A DNA stretch of 9,252 nucleotides from Candidatus Aminicenantota bacterium (GCA_016926925.1 JAFGNQ010000100.1:1-9252), one strand, 5' to 3'; positions 1-7,454 are shown, counted from the first letter of the stretch. The notes: a model not told the origin generated them from the letters alone. A program made the numbers and translations.

Positions 1-333
1 CAGAAATATGATGTTCTTTTTAAACATGCAACTGAGGCCATGATTATTATTCAGAAAGGGATTATTGTTCGTATAAATTCACCACTGCTCCAACTAGTAG
101 GCTACTCTTCTGAGGAAGTGATAGGAACTCTGTTCATTAGATATGTTCATCCTGATGACTTTACTAAAGTGAAGGCGATATCTAATATTCGCATTGCCGG
201 AAACAACACTCCCTTCATATACAGGATAAGAATTAAACGGAAAGATAAAAGTTTTATTTCAGTTGAAATAAAAGCTGGAATGATATTATACAGGGAACAA
301 CCAGCTGATTTTGCTCTTGTTAATAGAGCATAG
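1..333 (+). CDS. PAS-domain protein, C-terminal end (5' end outside window)
   Basis: The frame is open from base 1, so the start lies to the left of the window. The ATG at 40 is internal, because the 13 codons before it (ending HATEAM) already form the first PAS helix. The 110 visible residues make one PAS fold: a strand with IIVRINSPLLQLVGYSSEEV (the N-x-x-x-x-x-L-x-G-Y-S-x-E-E hallmark), then the YVHPDDF motif, then RIKRKDKSFISVEIK, matching the usual kdG-x-x-x-x-v-e region. PAS domains sense ligands or redox state or mediate protein contacts, usually within histidine kinases, GGDEF proteins or response regulators. Here the protein stops right after the last PAS strand (ADFALVNRA), where a DIT-E-R-K linker to an output domain normally follows. 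No output domain is seen, so this is either a C-terminal PAS or a truncated gene. The PAS call is solid; the role of the full protein is unknown. Confidence 0.8.
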   Translation, partial: QKYDVLFKHATEAMIIIQKGIIVRINSPLLQLVGYSSEEVIGTLFIRYVHPDDFTKVKAISNIRIAGNNTPFIYRIRIKRKDKSFISVEIKAGMILYREQPADFALVNRA

Positions 334-369
334 TTTAAACAAGACTTAGATAGCAACTTAATCTGTGTT

Positions 370-486
370 TTAGGCTCCGAAATTATTCTTATAAGCAGCG
401 TAGATCTCTTTCAGCTCTCCCCATTTGTTTTGCTCTGGATTTAATTGAGTTGACTTTGATCGATAGAAGAGATTTAATTTAAGCAT
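370..486 (-). pseudogene. possible decayed reading frame
   Basis: On the minus strand a 38-codon frame runs from an ATG at 486 to a TAA at 370. Its second half, LNPEQNKWGELKEIYAAYKN, has a natural-looking amphipathic composition and a codon mix like that of real genes nearby. No Shine-Dalgarno sequence precedes the ATG, and the open frame continues only to about 520. It overlaps the plus-strand promoter of the next gene. I do not recognise the family. It may be the tail of a gene destroyed by rearrangement, or chance. Confidence 0.2.
450..478 (+). promoter_or_regulatory. sigma70-type promoter of the SnoaL-like protein gene
   Basis: TTGACT at 450-455 and TTTAAT at 473-478 are separated by exactly 17 bases, each matching the sigma70 consensus at 5 of 6 positions. 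Transcription would begin near 485, leaving a leader of about 25 bases that still includes the GAAGAGGGG ribosome binding site just before the ATG at 510. Prediction by eye. Confidence 0.55.
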
Positions 487-509
487 CAAATAAGCCCGAA
501 GAGGGGAAA

Positions 510-1031
510 ATGAAAAAACAACTTATGGTCATTTCATTGGTCTTTCTTCTGTGTTTAACTTTTTGCTGCCAGAAACCGGTTGAAGAAGCCGCTGAAGAAG
601 CAGCCGCTCTAGTGAAAACATTATCGGATGCAGATGTCGCGGCTATCAATGCCAGCATTGAGGCTTATAACCAAGCCGTCGCCTCCACGGATTGGACGGC
701 AGCAGCAGCATTGTACACCGAGGATGCCGTTTTGATGCTTCCGAACCAGCCTGCAATACACAGTCGTGAAGCGATTCTGACCTGGATGAAGGCCTTTCCG
801 CCCTTGACAGATTTCAATCTGGCAGCAGAGGAAATCGATGCACGTGGTGACCTGGCCTTTGTACGCGGAACGTTATCCATGACGATAGTTCCGGAAGGTG
901 CACCGGAGCCGATTCAAGACACCCTCAAGTACGTTGAGATTCGACGAAAACAGGAAGACGGCTCCTGGCTGATTGCGGTGGACATATTCAACTCGGACAT
1001 GCCTTTGCCTCCTCCATCAAAACAAGAGTGA
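510..1031 (+). CDS. exported SnoaL-like/DUF4440-family protein, putative lipoprotein
   Basis: The 173-residue product begins with a signal peptide: MKKQ, a hydrophobic core to residue 18, then Cys19-Cys20. This suggests a lipoprotein, but the lipobox (L-T-F-C or T-F-C-C) is poor because Phe or Cys replaces the usual small residue at -1. An Ala/Glu-rich linker (21-40) leads into a domain at about 42-163 with the pattern of the SnoaL-like/DUF4440 (SgcJ/EcaC) group of NTF2-like folds: IEAYNQAVASTDWTAAAALY, then EDAVLMLPNQPAIHSREAI, and near the end the WLIAVDIFNSD strand. Members form a cone-shaped ligand pocket; some are enzymes, and many secreted ones have no known substrate. The tail is proline-rich (PLPPPSKQE). 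The start is supported by GAAGAGGGG directly upstream. It has its own promoter and appears monocistronic. The fold call is good; the function is unknown. Confidence 0.85.
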   Translation: MKKQLMVISLVFLLCLTFCCQKPVEEAAEEAAALVKTLSDADVAAINASIEAYNQAVASTDWTAAAALYTEDAVLMLPNQPAIHSREAILTWMKAFPPLTDFNLAAEEIDARGDLAFVRGTLSMTIVPEGAPEPIQDTLKYVEIRRKQEDGSWLIAVDIFNSDMPLPPPSKQE

Positions 1032-1082
1032 TACTCACAATTAAAGATTAGGTTGTTCTAGCGTTCCTTGTTTAAGATGAAA

Positions 1083-1169
1083 TCGTACTTGTGTGGAAAT
1101 AATTGTACGAGGCAGCGGAGGCCCGAAAGCCTCCGGAGGGGATGAATGATTCTCCTAAATTACTGCCTC
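1083..1169 (+). other. candidate structured RNA element in the intergenic region
   Basis: This part of the 277-base gene-free stretch is rich in complementary segments. GAGGCAG (1109-1115) pairs with CTGCCTC (1163-1169) and encloses two adjoining hairpins. The first is GGAGGC/GCCTCC (1117-1122 with 1129-1134, loop CCGAAA); the second is GGAGGG/TTCTCC (1135-1140 with 1150-1155, two G-U pairs). Just upstream TCGTAC (1083-1088) can pair with GTACGA (1105-1110), which shares two bases with the outer stem, so these two are alternatives. No T-tract follows, so it is not a simple terminator. The opposite strand could fold similarly, apart from the G-U pairs. It could be a 3' UTR element of the upstream gene, a small RNA, or chance. 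Confidence 0.3.
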
Positions 1170-1308
1170 ATTAAGTTATACGAGAATAAAGACAGAAAGA
1201 TTCAATTGATAGTGGAATAAATAGAGAAAGCCACCCCTGACCTATACAGTCCCGATATTAAGAATTTTTTCGTTGGCCTCAGGTTGTTGTACCTGCGGCA
1301 CCCGGCTG

Positions 1309-1686
1309 CTAGGCTGCTTTCGGTTTTAACATGAAAAGAATCACGTTATAAATAAGGAGAACAACCGCGCTTACCCAATGAAACCAGCCTGTCCCTGATT
1401 TGACAAAATGAAAAACGACAACAGAAATAATCGTAAAGGCCGCGGTAATGATTGCGCTGTTGATGATGGCGATATTCTTTTCAACATCCCTTACCGCAAA
1501 TAAAAACAAGACAGCCCAACCCAGCGGGAAAATTCCATACAAGCGAACAAAATAACCCTGCGCTTCCATAACAGTTAGAGACGAAAGAAAACTTTCAGGA
1601 GCAAGGGAGAATATCAGAAACCATAAAACAAAAAAGATGATCCCGATCCAAAGCCATAATTTGATAGAAGCAAGATTTTTGGTCAT
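1309..1686 (-). CDS. small four-helix inner-membrane protein, unknown function
   Basis: The 125-residue product is almost entirely hydrophobic. Four membrane segments can be read at about residues 10-28, 48-65, 72-95 and 100-120. The first loop (about 29-47) contains APESFLSSLTVMEAQG, and the loop after helix 2 carries charges (RDVEKN). It ends in KPKAA, consistent with a cytoplasmic C-terminus. No catalytic motif is visible and I do not recognise a named family; it resembles the many small uncharacterised four-helix membrane proteins of bacteria. The start is firm: GAGGAGGGG lies 7 bases upstream (1694-1702 on the plus strand), behind a good promoter. It lies downstream of galU in the same direction but has its own promoter, so no functional link to galU is implied. 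Confidence 0.75.
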   Translation of the reverse strand: MTKNLASIKLWLWIGIIFFVLWFLIFSLAPESFLSSLTVMEAQGYFVRLYGIFPLGWAVLFLFAVRDVEKNIAIINSAIITAAFTIISVVVFHFVKSGTGWFHWVSAVVLLIYNVILFMLKPKAA

Positions 1687-1716
1687 ATCTTATCCCCTCC
1701 TCAAGATTATTTAGAA

Positions 1717-1743
1717 ATTATGACATTTGAGCAAATTTGTCAA
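1717..1743 (-). promoter_or_regulatory. sigma70-type promoter of the small membrane protein gene
   Basis: Read on the minus strand, a perfect TTGACA (1743-1738) is followed after 15 bases by CATAAT (1722-1717). An overlapping alternative -10, TAATTT (1720-1715), has the ideal 17-base spacing but a weaker match. Either places the transcript start about 10 bases before the GAGGAGGGG ribosome binding site. Confidence 0.5.
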
Positions 1744-1877
1744 CACAAGATATATTTTGCAAGGATATCCTACGGGGGATTGTTATCAGCGCAAAAATCT
1801 AAAAAGGGAGACAATGTCACATGGAATCAAGCGGCTTTAAGGGGCTTGGATCGTTCAAGCGCATAAAAATGAGGTCT

Positions 1878-2738
1878 TCACAAACCGAGTGACTTGAGAA
1901 AGGCGCGCAGCCGCTCACCGAATTCGGGTCTCTTCAGGGCAAGGGCCACCGTAGCTTCGATGAATCCCAACTTATCCCCGGCATCATAGCGCTTCCCTTC
2001 GAAAAGATACCCGTAAACCGGTTGGGATTCCAAGAGGAGCTTGATGGCATCCGTAATTTGAATTTCTCCTCGGTGATCGGGCCCAGTCTTGCGGATGGCG
2101 GTGAAAATATCCGGGCTGAAGACATACCTTCCGAGAATGCCGAGGTCCGAGAAGGCCTTCTCGGGCCCGGGCTTTTCCACCATATCCTCGATCCGGAAGA
2201 GCCTTTCCGAGATCTGCTTGGGCTTGATGATGCCGTATTTCTTTGTTCCCTCCTCATCGACGCGTCCCAGGACCAGGACCGTAGCCTTGACTTCGGCAAA
2301 GACGTCGATAAGCTGCTTGGTGCAGGGAACAGCACAATCAAATATATCATCAGGGAGGAGCACGGCAAAAGGATCCTTACCGACAAATGTCTCCGCCATT
2401 AAAACGGCATGCCCCAGTCCCAGAGCCTCTTTCTGCCGGATATAATAAAACTCGGCTAAACCGGCTATGCGCTTGATTTCTTCCAGGAAATCGAGCTTGC
2501 CCTTCTTTTCTAAAAACTTTTCGAGGTCAGGACTGCTGTCGAAATGATCGGACATGGCCGGCTTTCCTCTGCTGGTTATAATCCCGAAGTGTTTGATTCC
2601 CGATTCGACAGCTTCTTCCACGCCGTACTGGATCAAGGGCTTGTCCACCACATTCAGCATCTCTTTAGGTTGGGATTTTGTTGCAGGCAAAAAACGGGTG
2701 CCGAAGCCCGCTGCAGGAATCACGGCTTTCTTAATCAT
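1878..2738 (-). CDS. galU: UTP--glucose-1-phosphate uridylyltransferase (GalU)
   Basis: GalU makes UDP-glucose and pyrophosphate from UTP and glucose-1-phosphate in the cytoplasm, feeding lipopolysaccharide, exopolysaccharide, galactose and trehalose pathways. The 286-residue length is typical of bacterial GalU. The nucleotidyltransferase signature AAGFGTRFLPATKSQPKEML occupies residues 9-28. The sugar-nucleotide pocket follows with RQKEALGLGHAV (101-112) and LLPDD (127-131, metal-binding acidic pair), then VEKP (187-190, conserved lysine), GRYVFSP (203-209), GEIQITDAI (224-232) and KRYDAGDKLGF (249-259). All expected motifs are present and in order. AAGGGAGT lies about 5 bases before the ATG. 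The upstream terminator at 2873-2906 separates it from the porin gene, so it should be transcribed from a promoter in 2739-2872 that I could not pin down. Confidence 0.96.
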   Translation of the reverse strand: MIKKAVIPAAGFGTRFLPATKSQPKEMLNVVDKPLIQYGVEEAVESGIKHFGIITSRGKPAMSDHFDSSPDLEKFLEKKGKLDFLEEIKRIAGLAEFYYIRQKEALGLGHAVLMAETFVGKDPFAVLLPDDIFDCAVPCTKQLIDVFAEVKATVLVLGRVDEEGTKKYGIIKPKQISERLFRIEDMVEKPGPEKAFSDLGILGRYVFSPDIFTAIRKTGPDHRGEIQITDAIKLLLESQPVYGYLFEGKRYDAGDKLGFIEATVALALKRPEFGERLRAFLKSLGL

Positions 2739-2872
2739 GGGAACTCCCTTTTTACTCTTCAGCCCAAAGTCCCAGCCCCCGCTTCAATCGGGACCTTCTC
2801 TGCCGGGATTGATTCACGGAACGATTTCCTCCGGATTGACACATTACTGAGAGAAGATCGAACCTTCATCCG

Positions 2873-2906
2873 CAAAAAATAAAGGAGGGGCGACTCCCCT
2901 CCTTTT
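2873..2906 (-). terminator. intrinsic terminator of the FadL-like gene
   Basis: AAAGGAGGGG (2881-2890) and CCCCTCCTTT (2896-2905) form a perfect 10-bp stem with a 5-base loop. Read on the minus strand the stem is followed by TATTTTTTG, a good U-tract. It lies 44 bases past the stop codon of the FadL-like gene. The plus-strand side has only four T's, so it should work mainly leftwards. Confidence 0.9.
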
Positions 2907-2949
2907 AACGGCAAATTATACAGCTGCAATAATCAGATGAATGAAACGA

Positions 2950-4293
2950 TCACCACCTGTAGCCCATACAGAATTCCAGAGCAAGAATCTTCAGATTGTA
3001 CACACCCGGCATGGCGGACTCATAGTCCGGATCCGTCAATGTCTGCATATAGGTGATGCTCTTTTCCTTACCTGATAAGTATTCGGCGCCCAAATCGATG
3101 TGAACACCGTTCAATTCATACCCGATGCCGAAAGCGAAGCAATTGAAATCCGTAATGGGCAACAGGATATTCCGGGTCATATCCGGAGCCGCACTCGGAT
3201 CGTAGTAGTAACCCCCTCTAAGGGCTAACTTTTCAGTCAGCTTGTATTCGGCACCGAATCGAATCTGCACCCTGCTGTCCCACTCGAGTTTCAACATGTT
3301 GCCTTCGGTCTGTTCCATCAGCAGCACCCAACTGGGATCGGTGAAAGCGAGGTTGATGATGTCTATTTTTGACCATTGGGTGTACTGAGCATCGGCTGTT
3401 AACGTTATGTTCCGAGTAGGCTTGAAAGCAATTCCCGCAGCCAGCCACATTGGGGAGGTTACATCCGCCTCCACGTCCGCCGTGGTTTCTATAGTTCCCC
3501 CAACCAGGGGGCCAAGTTGTCCGATTCCCGAAACCGTGGTTTCGCCGCTGAAGTTGATCTTGCTGGGAGTCCGGAATGTGGCACCGATACTGAACATCTC
3601 GCTGGGTTTGTAGAGGATACCGAAGGTGGCGCCGATTCCCCAACCCTTCATGTCGAGATTCTGCTGGCCGAGGTCGAGAGCATAGGGAGGAAATGGAATC
3701 TCGGCAGCACCGGACCACTGAGAGGTGCTGAAACTTCCGTAATTGATGTTCAATGTTAATCCCAGCATGAGCTGGTCGTTCACTTTATAGGCAACAACTG
3801 GGGAGAAAGTGAATACGAAAATTTTGGTCTTCCAGTTGATACTGGGATTGGGACTCACCCCCGATATGGCTGCCAGGTCCATTCCGTCCCATTCGATACC
3901 GAGACCCGAAGGCACATAGGCAGCGAATCCAACAACGAGGTTGTCACTAATTGGTTGGTAGTAAGCAGCCATCCCGACCAGATTGTGTTTGACCATACTC
4001 GACGCATCAACTAGGTTGACATCCCCGTAACCGGGAACTGGGACATCTAAAGAATAATCCATATAGGGGATGATGTCCGAACCGTAAAATCCGATGTATT
4101 TTTTGTCGAATTGGGCGATTCCTGCGGGATTCCAAAAAACGGCCGTAAAGTCGTCGGCAAGTCCGACAAAGGCACCTCCCATGGCGACGGCTTTTGCACC
4201 GAGTCCGTTCAGGTTCAGGCCGTTTGCAAGGGCGAGGGAATTCAGGAAAGCCAGCAACGCTACGAGAAGAATGATCACTCGAAATTTCTTCAT
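2950..4293 (-). CDS. OmpP1/FadL/TodX-family outer-membrane transport protein
   Basis: FadL-family proteins are outer-membrane beta-barrels that let long-chain fatty acids or hydrophobic aromatics diffuse laterally through the wall. The 447-residue product starts with a signal peptide (MKKFR, hydrophobic core, cleavage likely after ALA at 21-23). The mature N-terminus has the FadL hatch signature: NGLNLNGLGAKAVAMGGAFV, then ADDFTAVFWNPAGIAQF with the NPAG motif at 55-58. The rest alternates polar and hydrophobic residues as in transmembrane strands, with repeated GIG/GIGAT and FGAEYKL-type turns. It ends in GYRW, an aromatic terminal residue as required for BAM recognition, although Trp is less usual than Phe. 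AAGGAGG sits 5 bases before the ATG. It has its own promoter and terminator, so it is probably monocistronic. The family is confident; the substrate cannot be told from sequence. Confidence 0.93.
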   Translation of the reverse strand: MKKFRVIILLVALLAFLNSLALANGLNLNGLGAKAVAMGGAFVGLADDFTAVFWNPAGIAQFDKKYIGFYGSDIIPYMDYSLDVPVPGYGDVNLVDASSMVKHNLVGMAAYYQPISDNLVVGFAAYVPSGLGIEWDGMDLAAISGVSPNPSINWKTKIFVFTFSPVVAYKVNDQLMLGLTLNINYGSFSTSQWSGAAEIPFPPYALDLGQQNLDMKGWGIGATFGILYKPSEMFSIGATFRTPSKINFSGETTVSGIGQLGPLVGGTIETTADVEADVTSPMWLAAGIAFKPTRNITLTADAQYTQWSKIDIINLAFTDPSWVLLMEQTEGNMLKLEWDSRVQIRFGAEYKLTEKLALRGGYYYDPSAAPDMTRNILLPITDFNCFAFGIGYELNGVHIDLGAEYLSGKEKSITYMQTLTDPDYESAMPGVYNLKILALEFCMGYRW

Positions 4294-4317
4294 ATTAGCC
4301 TCCTTCTAGTTTTTCTC

Positions 4318-4346
4318 TGTTTACACGATATCGGGGACTTTGTCAA
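4318..4346 (-). promoter_or_regulatory. sigma70-type promoter of the FadL-like gene
   Basis: On the minus strand a perfect TTGACA (4346-4341) stands 17 bases before TAAACA (4323-4318), a weak -10 with 3 of 6 matches. The predicted start is near 4311, just ahead of the AAGGAGG ribosome binding site at 4305-4299. The position is convincing; the -10 is poor. Confidence 0.45.
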
Positions 4347-4448
4347 CCATTTCATGAGGTGACGGGTTACCCCTAAGAAAGCATCTATGGTCACTCAGCA
4401 TAGAGAAAATCATCGAAGACTTTCTCAAAAACACTGGATTCAAACGGA

Positions 4449-4673
4449 TCAGTTCACAGCCTGTACTTCTGTGACTTGGGGCACTTTCTTCTTGATAAAA
4501 TTCGAAATGCCGTGAGTGAGTGTCATCTGCCTCATCGGACACCCGGCACATGCTCCCAGCAGGCGAACTTTGACAACACCGTCATCGGAAACGTCCACAA
4601 ACTCTACATCACCTCCATCTGCCTGGAGATGGGGTTTTATCTCCTCGATAGCTTTCTTAACCTCTTCCCTCAT
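4449..4673 (-). CDS. NifU-like C-terminal-domain (Nfu) Fe-S scaffold/carrier protein
   Basis: This 74-residue protein is a stand-alone Nfu domain. It starts with the helix EEVKKAIEEIKPHL, followed by the family signature QADGGDVEFVDV (17-28), a strand VKVRLLG, and the cluster-binding motif C42-A-G-C45 in GACAGCPM, then TLTHGISNFIKKKVPQV. Nfu proteins hold a transient Fe-S cluster (commonly 4Fe-4S, bridging two subunits through the CxxC cysteines) and pass it to apo-enzymes in the cytoplasm. The length fits the minimal single-domain form; no A-type or IscU-like domain is fused. AAGGAG lies 7 bases upstream of the ATG. No isc or suf genes are near. It follows clpB after a 198-base gap without a clear terminator, so read-through from clpB is possible. 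Confidence 0.93.
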   Translation of the reverse strand: MREEVKKAIEEIKPHLQADGGDVEFVDVSDDGVVKVRLLGACAGCPMRQMTLTHGISNFIKKKVPQVTEVQAVN

Positions 4674-4684
4674 GACTCAACTCC

Positions 4685-4816
4685 TTATCTGAAGAAGATA
4701 CTGTCACTGACAATCGGCTCCACCTCATCACGCTCTGACGTATACATCAGAATAAAGGAATTCGCCGAAAAAGTCCAATCTTCCGGATCGGGCCATCGCT
4801 CATCTGTTCGCTCTGA
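4685..4816 (-). pseudogene. 43-codon open frame without start, between clpB and the Nfu gene
   Basis: Between clpB and the Nfu gene a minus-strand frame is open from just after a TAG at 4819-4817 to a TAA at 4687-4685. Its product, including DERWPDPEDWTFSANSF and SERDEVEPIVSDSIFF, is acidic and Trp-containing and reads like true coding sequence. The only in-frame ATG is at codon 24 and has no ribosome binding site. A nearby ATG at 4823-4821 would join the frame only if one base were removed. The TAA overlaps the AAGGAG of the Nfu gene, an arrangement typical of coupled genes. It may be a decayed gene, a frameshift artefact, or chance. Confidence 0.22.
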
Positions 4817-4871
4817 CTATCATGATTAACGCAAATGTAGAGATGCGATCCGGTCGTTTGAGATGCAATTT

Positions 4872-7454
4872 CTACTTCTTCCGGAAGTTGAGTTGTCCCT
4901 CATCCCCTACATTCACCTTGACTGTATCTCCTTCTTTGAATTCCCCCTCTAAAATTTTGAGAGCAAGAGGATTCTGGATATCCTGCTGAAGAGTCCTTTT
5001 CAATGGTCGCGCCCCATAAACGGGGTCGTAACCTCTCTCAGCCAGGAGTTTTTTTGCTTTATCGTTGATTTGGATATCGATCGACTTAGCTTGGAGCCGT
5101 TTCCGGAGTTCCTCGATCTGGATATCCAAAATCCGGAGAATCACATCTTTGGATAACGCCTTGAATATAACAATCTCATCCACGCGATTTAAAAATTCGG
5201 GCCGGAAATGCTCCTTGAGTATGGCCATCACTTCTTGTTCCATCTTTTCATGATCCTGACTGAACTCTTTGATGACCTGGCTTCCCAGGTTTGAAGTCAT
5301 AATGATCAGGGTGTTTTTGAAGTCCACCGTTCGTCCTTTTCCATCGGTGAGCCTGCCGTCATCCAGAATCTGGAGAAGAATGTTGAAGACGTCGGAATGA
5401 GCTTTTTCGATCTCATCCAAGAGCATTATCGAATAAGGACGCCGCTTGATGGCTTCCGTAAGCTGGCCCCCCTCTTCATAACCTATGTATCCGGGAGGTG
5501 CCCCGATGAGACGCGATACCGTGTGTTTTTCCATGTATTCCGACATATCGAGTCTGACCAGAGCCCGTTCGTCATCAAACAGGAACTCTGCCAGAGCCCG
5601 CGCCAATTCCGTTTTCCCGACTCCTGTAGGCCCCAGGAATATGAATGAACCCAAAGGCCGCGATTCATCCTGGATTCCGGCCCTGGCCCTGCGTATCGTA
5701 TCCGCAACCGCCTTTAAAGCATGATCCTGTCCGACAACTCGTTTTCTAAGATTCTCTTCCATCTTGATCAGCTTCTCCGCTTCTCCTTTCAGCATTTTCG
5801 AAACAGGAATTCCGGTCCATTTAGAGACGATCTGGGCAACGTCCTCTTCATCCACTTCTTCTTTAAGCATTTTCTCTCTCTTCTGCATATCAGAGAGCCG
5901 GCCGGAAACTTTTTCCAATTCTTTCTGTGCGTCAACCAGCAGGCTGTAGCGGATTTCGGCAACTCTCTCTAAATCCCCACCTCTTTCGGCGTTTTGTTCC
6001 TCGATCTTCAACGCATCGATCCGCTCTTTCAGTCGATTCATTTCTTCGATCGCTTTTTTTTCTTGCTGCCAGCGCAATTTGAGCGTATTGCCCTTTTCCT
6101 TCAGTTCGGCCAACTCTTTATTCAGAATCTCCAATTTTTCTTTCGCGCTTTTGTCTTTTTCTTTTTTGAGAGCCTGCTTTTCTATTTCAATCTGGATAAT
6201 CCGCCGTTCAAGCTCATCGATCTCTTCGGGCATACTGTCGATCTCGATTCGGATTCTCGAGGCAGCTTCATCGATCAAGTCGATAGCTTTATCCGGAAGA
6301 TAACGGTCGGTGATGTACCTGTTAGAAAGTGTGGCTGCAGCGACAAGGGCGGAATCTTTGATGTCCACCCCATGGTGCACTTCGTATTTTTCTTTCAAGC
6401 CTCTGAGGATGGAGATCGTATCTTCCACGGAAGGCTCTCCCACATAGGTTTGTTGGAATCTTCTCTCCAGCGCAGCGTCTTTTTCGATGTATTTTTTGTA
6501 TTCGTTGATCGTCGTGGCCCCTATACAGCGAAGCTCACCCCTTGCCAGAGGAGGTTTGAGCATGTTCGAGGCATCGACAGCTCCCTCGGCGGCACCCGCA
6601 CCGATGATGGTGTGGAGCTCATCGATAAAAAGGATGATTTCTCCCTCCGACTCTTTGATCTCTTTCAAGATGGCTTTGAGGCGCTCTTCGAATTCTCCAC
6701 GATATTTGGCTCCCGCAATGAGAGATCCGATATCGAGAGAGACAAGTCTTTTATTCTTTAACGATTGGGGGACATCCCCGTTGGCGATACGTTGGGCCAA
6801 TCCTTCAACAATGGCCGTCTTCCCGACACCGGCTTCACCGATCAAAACGGGATTGTTCTTGGTTCGACGTGATAGAATCTGTATCACTCTCCTGATTTCA
6901 TCCTCGCGTCCGATAACGGGGTCCATCTTTCCTTGCTTGGCTAATGCTGTGATATCCTTGGCGTACTTTTCCAGCACCTGATATTTTCCTTCGGGCTGCG
7001 GGTCAGTAACCCTCTGAGTGCCTCTTATCTCCATCAATGCCTTCAATACCATATCCTCATCAACACCGTTTTTCTTTAAAATCCGGCTTGCCTGACTCGC
7101 CCTTTCCTTGAGTAGGGCGAGTAAGAGATGTTCGGTCGAAATATACTCATCCCTCAAATTATTGGCTTCGATCTGAGCATTGTTCATGACTTGACGAAGA
7201 GCGGAGGACATGTACGTATCGACGGGTCCTTTGACCTTCGGAGCCTTGGAAAGGACCTCGTCGAGCTCTTTTTGAATCTTCTGAGGACTGACGCCGATCT
7301 TCGACAAAACGGAATTGACGATGTTCTCTTGTTGTTTGAGGAAAGCCCAGAGAAGATGTTCAGGATTGAGTTCCTGGTGCCCTAACTCTTCCGCCCTGGC
7401 CTGAGCCGCTTGAAAGGCCTCTTGCGACATAACCGTAAACTTATCCCATTTCAT
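4872..7454 (-). CDS. clpB: ATP-dependent protein disaggregase ClpB
   Basis: ClpB is a cytosolic hexameric AAA+ machine that, with DnaK, threads proteins out of aggregates after heat or other stress. The 860-residue length matches full ClpB. In order: the Clp N-domain with its two repeats (about 1-150); the first ATPase domain with Walker A GEAGVGKT (206-213), pore-loop Tyr251 (KYRGEFE), Walker B ILFIDE (274-279) and arginines ERRFQ (330-334); the long coiled-coil M-domain (about 405-530), which distinguishes ClpB from ClpA/ClpC; then the second ATPase domain with GPTGVGKT (608-615), pore-loop GYIGYEEGG, Walker B IMLLDE (676-681) and sensor-2 GARPLKR (814-820). All catalytic residues are intact. 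AAGGAG lies 9 bases before the ATG, and the opening MKWDKFT resembles the usual ClpB N-terminus. A sigma70-like promoter is visible; no CIRCE or CtsR box is. Confidence 0.98.
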   Translation of the reverse strand: MKWDKFTVMSQEAFQAAQARAEELGHQELNPEHLLWAFLKQQENIVNSVLSKIGVSPQKIQKELDEVLSKAPKVKGPVDTYMSSALRQVMNNAQIEANNLRDEYISTEHLLLALLKERASQASRILKKNGVDEDMVLKALMEIRGTQRVTDPQPEGKYQVLEKYAKDITALAKQGKMDPVIGREDEIRRVIQILSRRTKNNPVLIGEAGVGKTAIVEGLAQRIANGDVPQSLKNKRLVSLDIGSLIAGAKYRGEFEERLKAILKEIKESEGEIILFIDELHTIIGAGAAEGAVDASNMLKPPLARGELRCIGATTINEYKKYIEKDAALERRFQQTYVGEPSVEDTISILRGLKEKYEVHHGVDIKDSALVAAATLSNRYITDRYLPDKAIDLIDEAASRIRIEIDSMPEEIDELERRIIQIEIEKQALKKEKDKSAKEKLEILNKELAELKEKGNTLKLRWQQEKKAIEEMNRLKERIDALKIEEQNAERGGDLERVAEIRYSLLVDAQKELEKVSGRLSDMQKREKMLKEEVDEEDVAQIVSKWTGIPVSKMLKGEAEKLIKMEENLRKRVVGQDHALKAVADTIRRARAGIQDESRPLGSFIFLGPTGVGKTELARALAEFLFDDERALVRLDMSEYMEKHTVSRLIGAPPGYIGYEEGGQLTEAIKRRPYSIMLLDEIEKAHSDVFNILLQILDDGRLTDGKGRTVDFKNTLIIMTSNLGSQVIKEFSQDHEKMEQEVMAILKEHFRPEFLNRVDEIVIFKALSKDVILRILDIQIEELRKRLQAKSIDIQINDKAKKLLAERGYDPVYGARPLKRTLQQDIQNPLALKILEGEFKEGDTVKVNVGDEGQLNFRKK

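Noticed and set aside
1146..1220. 24-residue plus-strand frame after GGAGGGG
   Set aside because: The Shine-Dalgarno-like bases belong to a predicted hairpin arm, the product (MILLNYCLIKLYENKDRK...) has no recognisable feature, and it is short enough to be chance.
1268..1300. Hairpin (CAGGT/ACCTG plus GGC/GCC) with a T-run nearby, as a terminator of the membrane protein gene
   Set aside because: The T-run lies on the plus-strand 5' side, so on the minus-strand transcript the stem is followed by A's, which does not make an intrinsic terminator.
4380..4448. Terminator after the Nfu gene (CTATG/CATAG and GAGAAA/TTTCTC repeats)
   Set aside because: Stems are only 5-6 bp, A/T-rich and not followed by a T-tract.
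4321..4551. 76-codon minus-strand frame overlapping the Nfu gene
   Set aside because: It starts within the Nfu gene in another frame, has no ribosome binding site and runs through the FadL-like gene promoter.
4841..4868. Direct repeat GAGATGC just after the clpB stop codon
   Set aside because: Only two copies of 7 bases with no further structure; likely chance.
5994..6761. 255-codon open frame on the plus strand inside clpB
   Set aside because: It lies antisense to the coiled-coil and first ATPase domain of an intact clpB; its Phe-rich product mirrors the Glu/Lys codons of the real gene, with no ribosome binding site.
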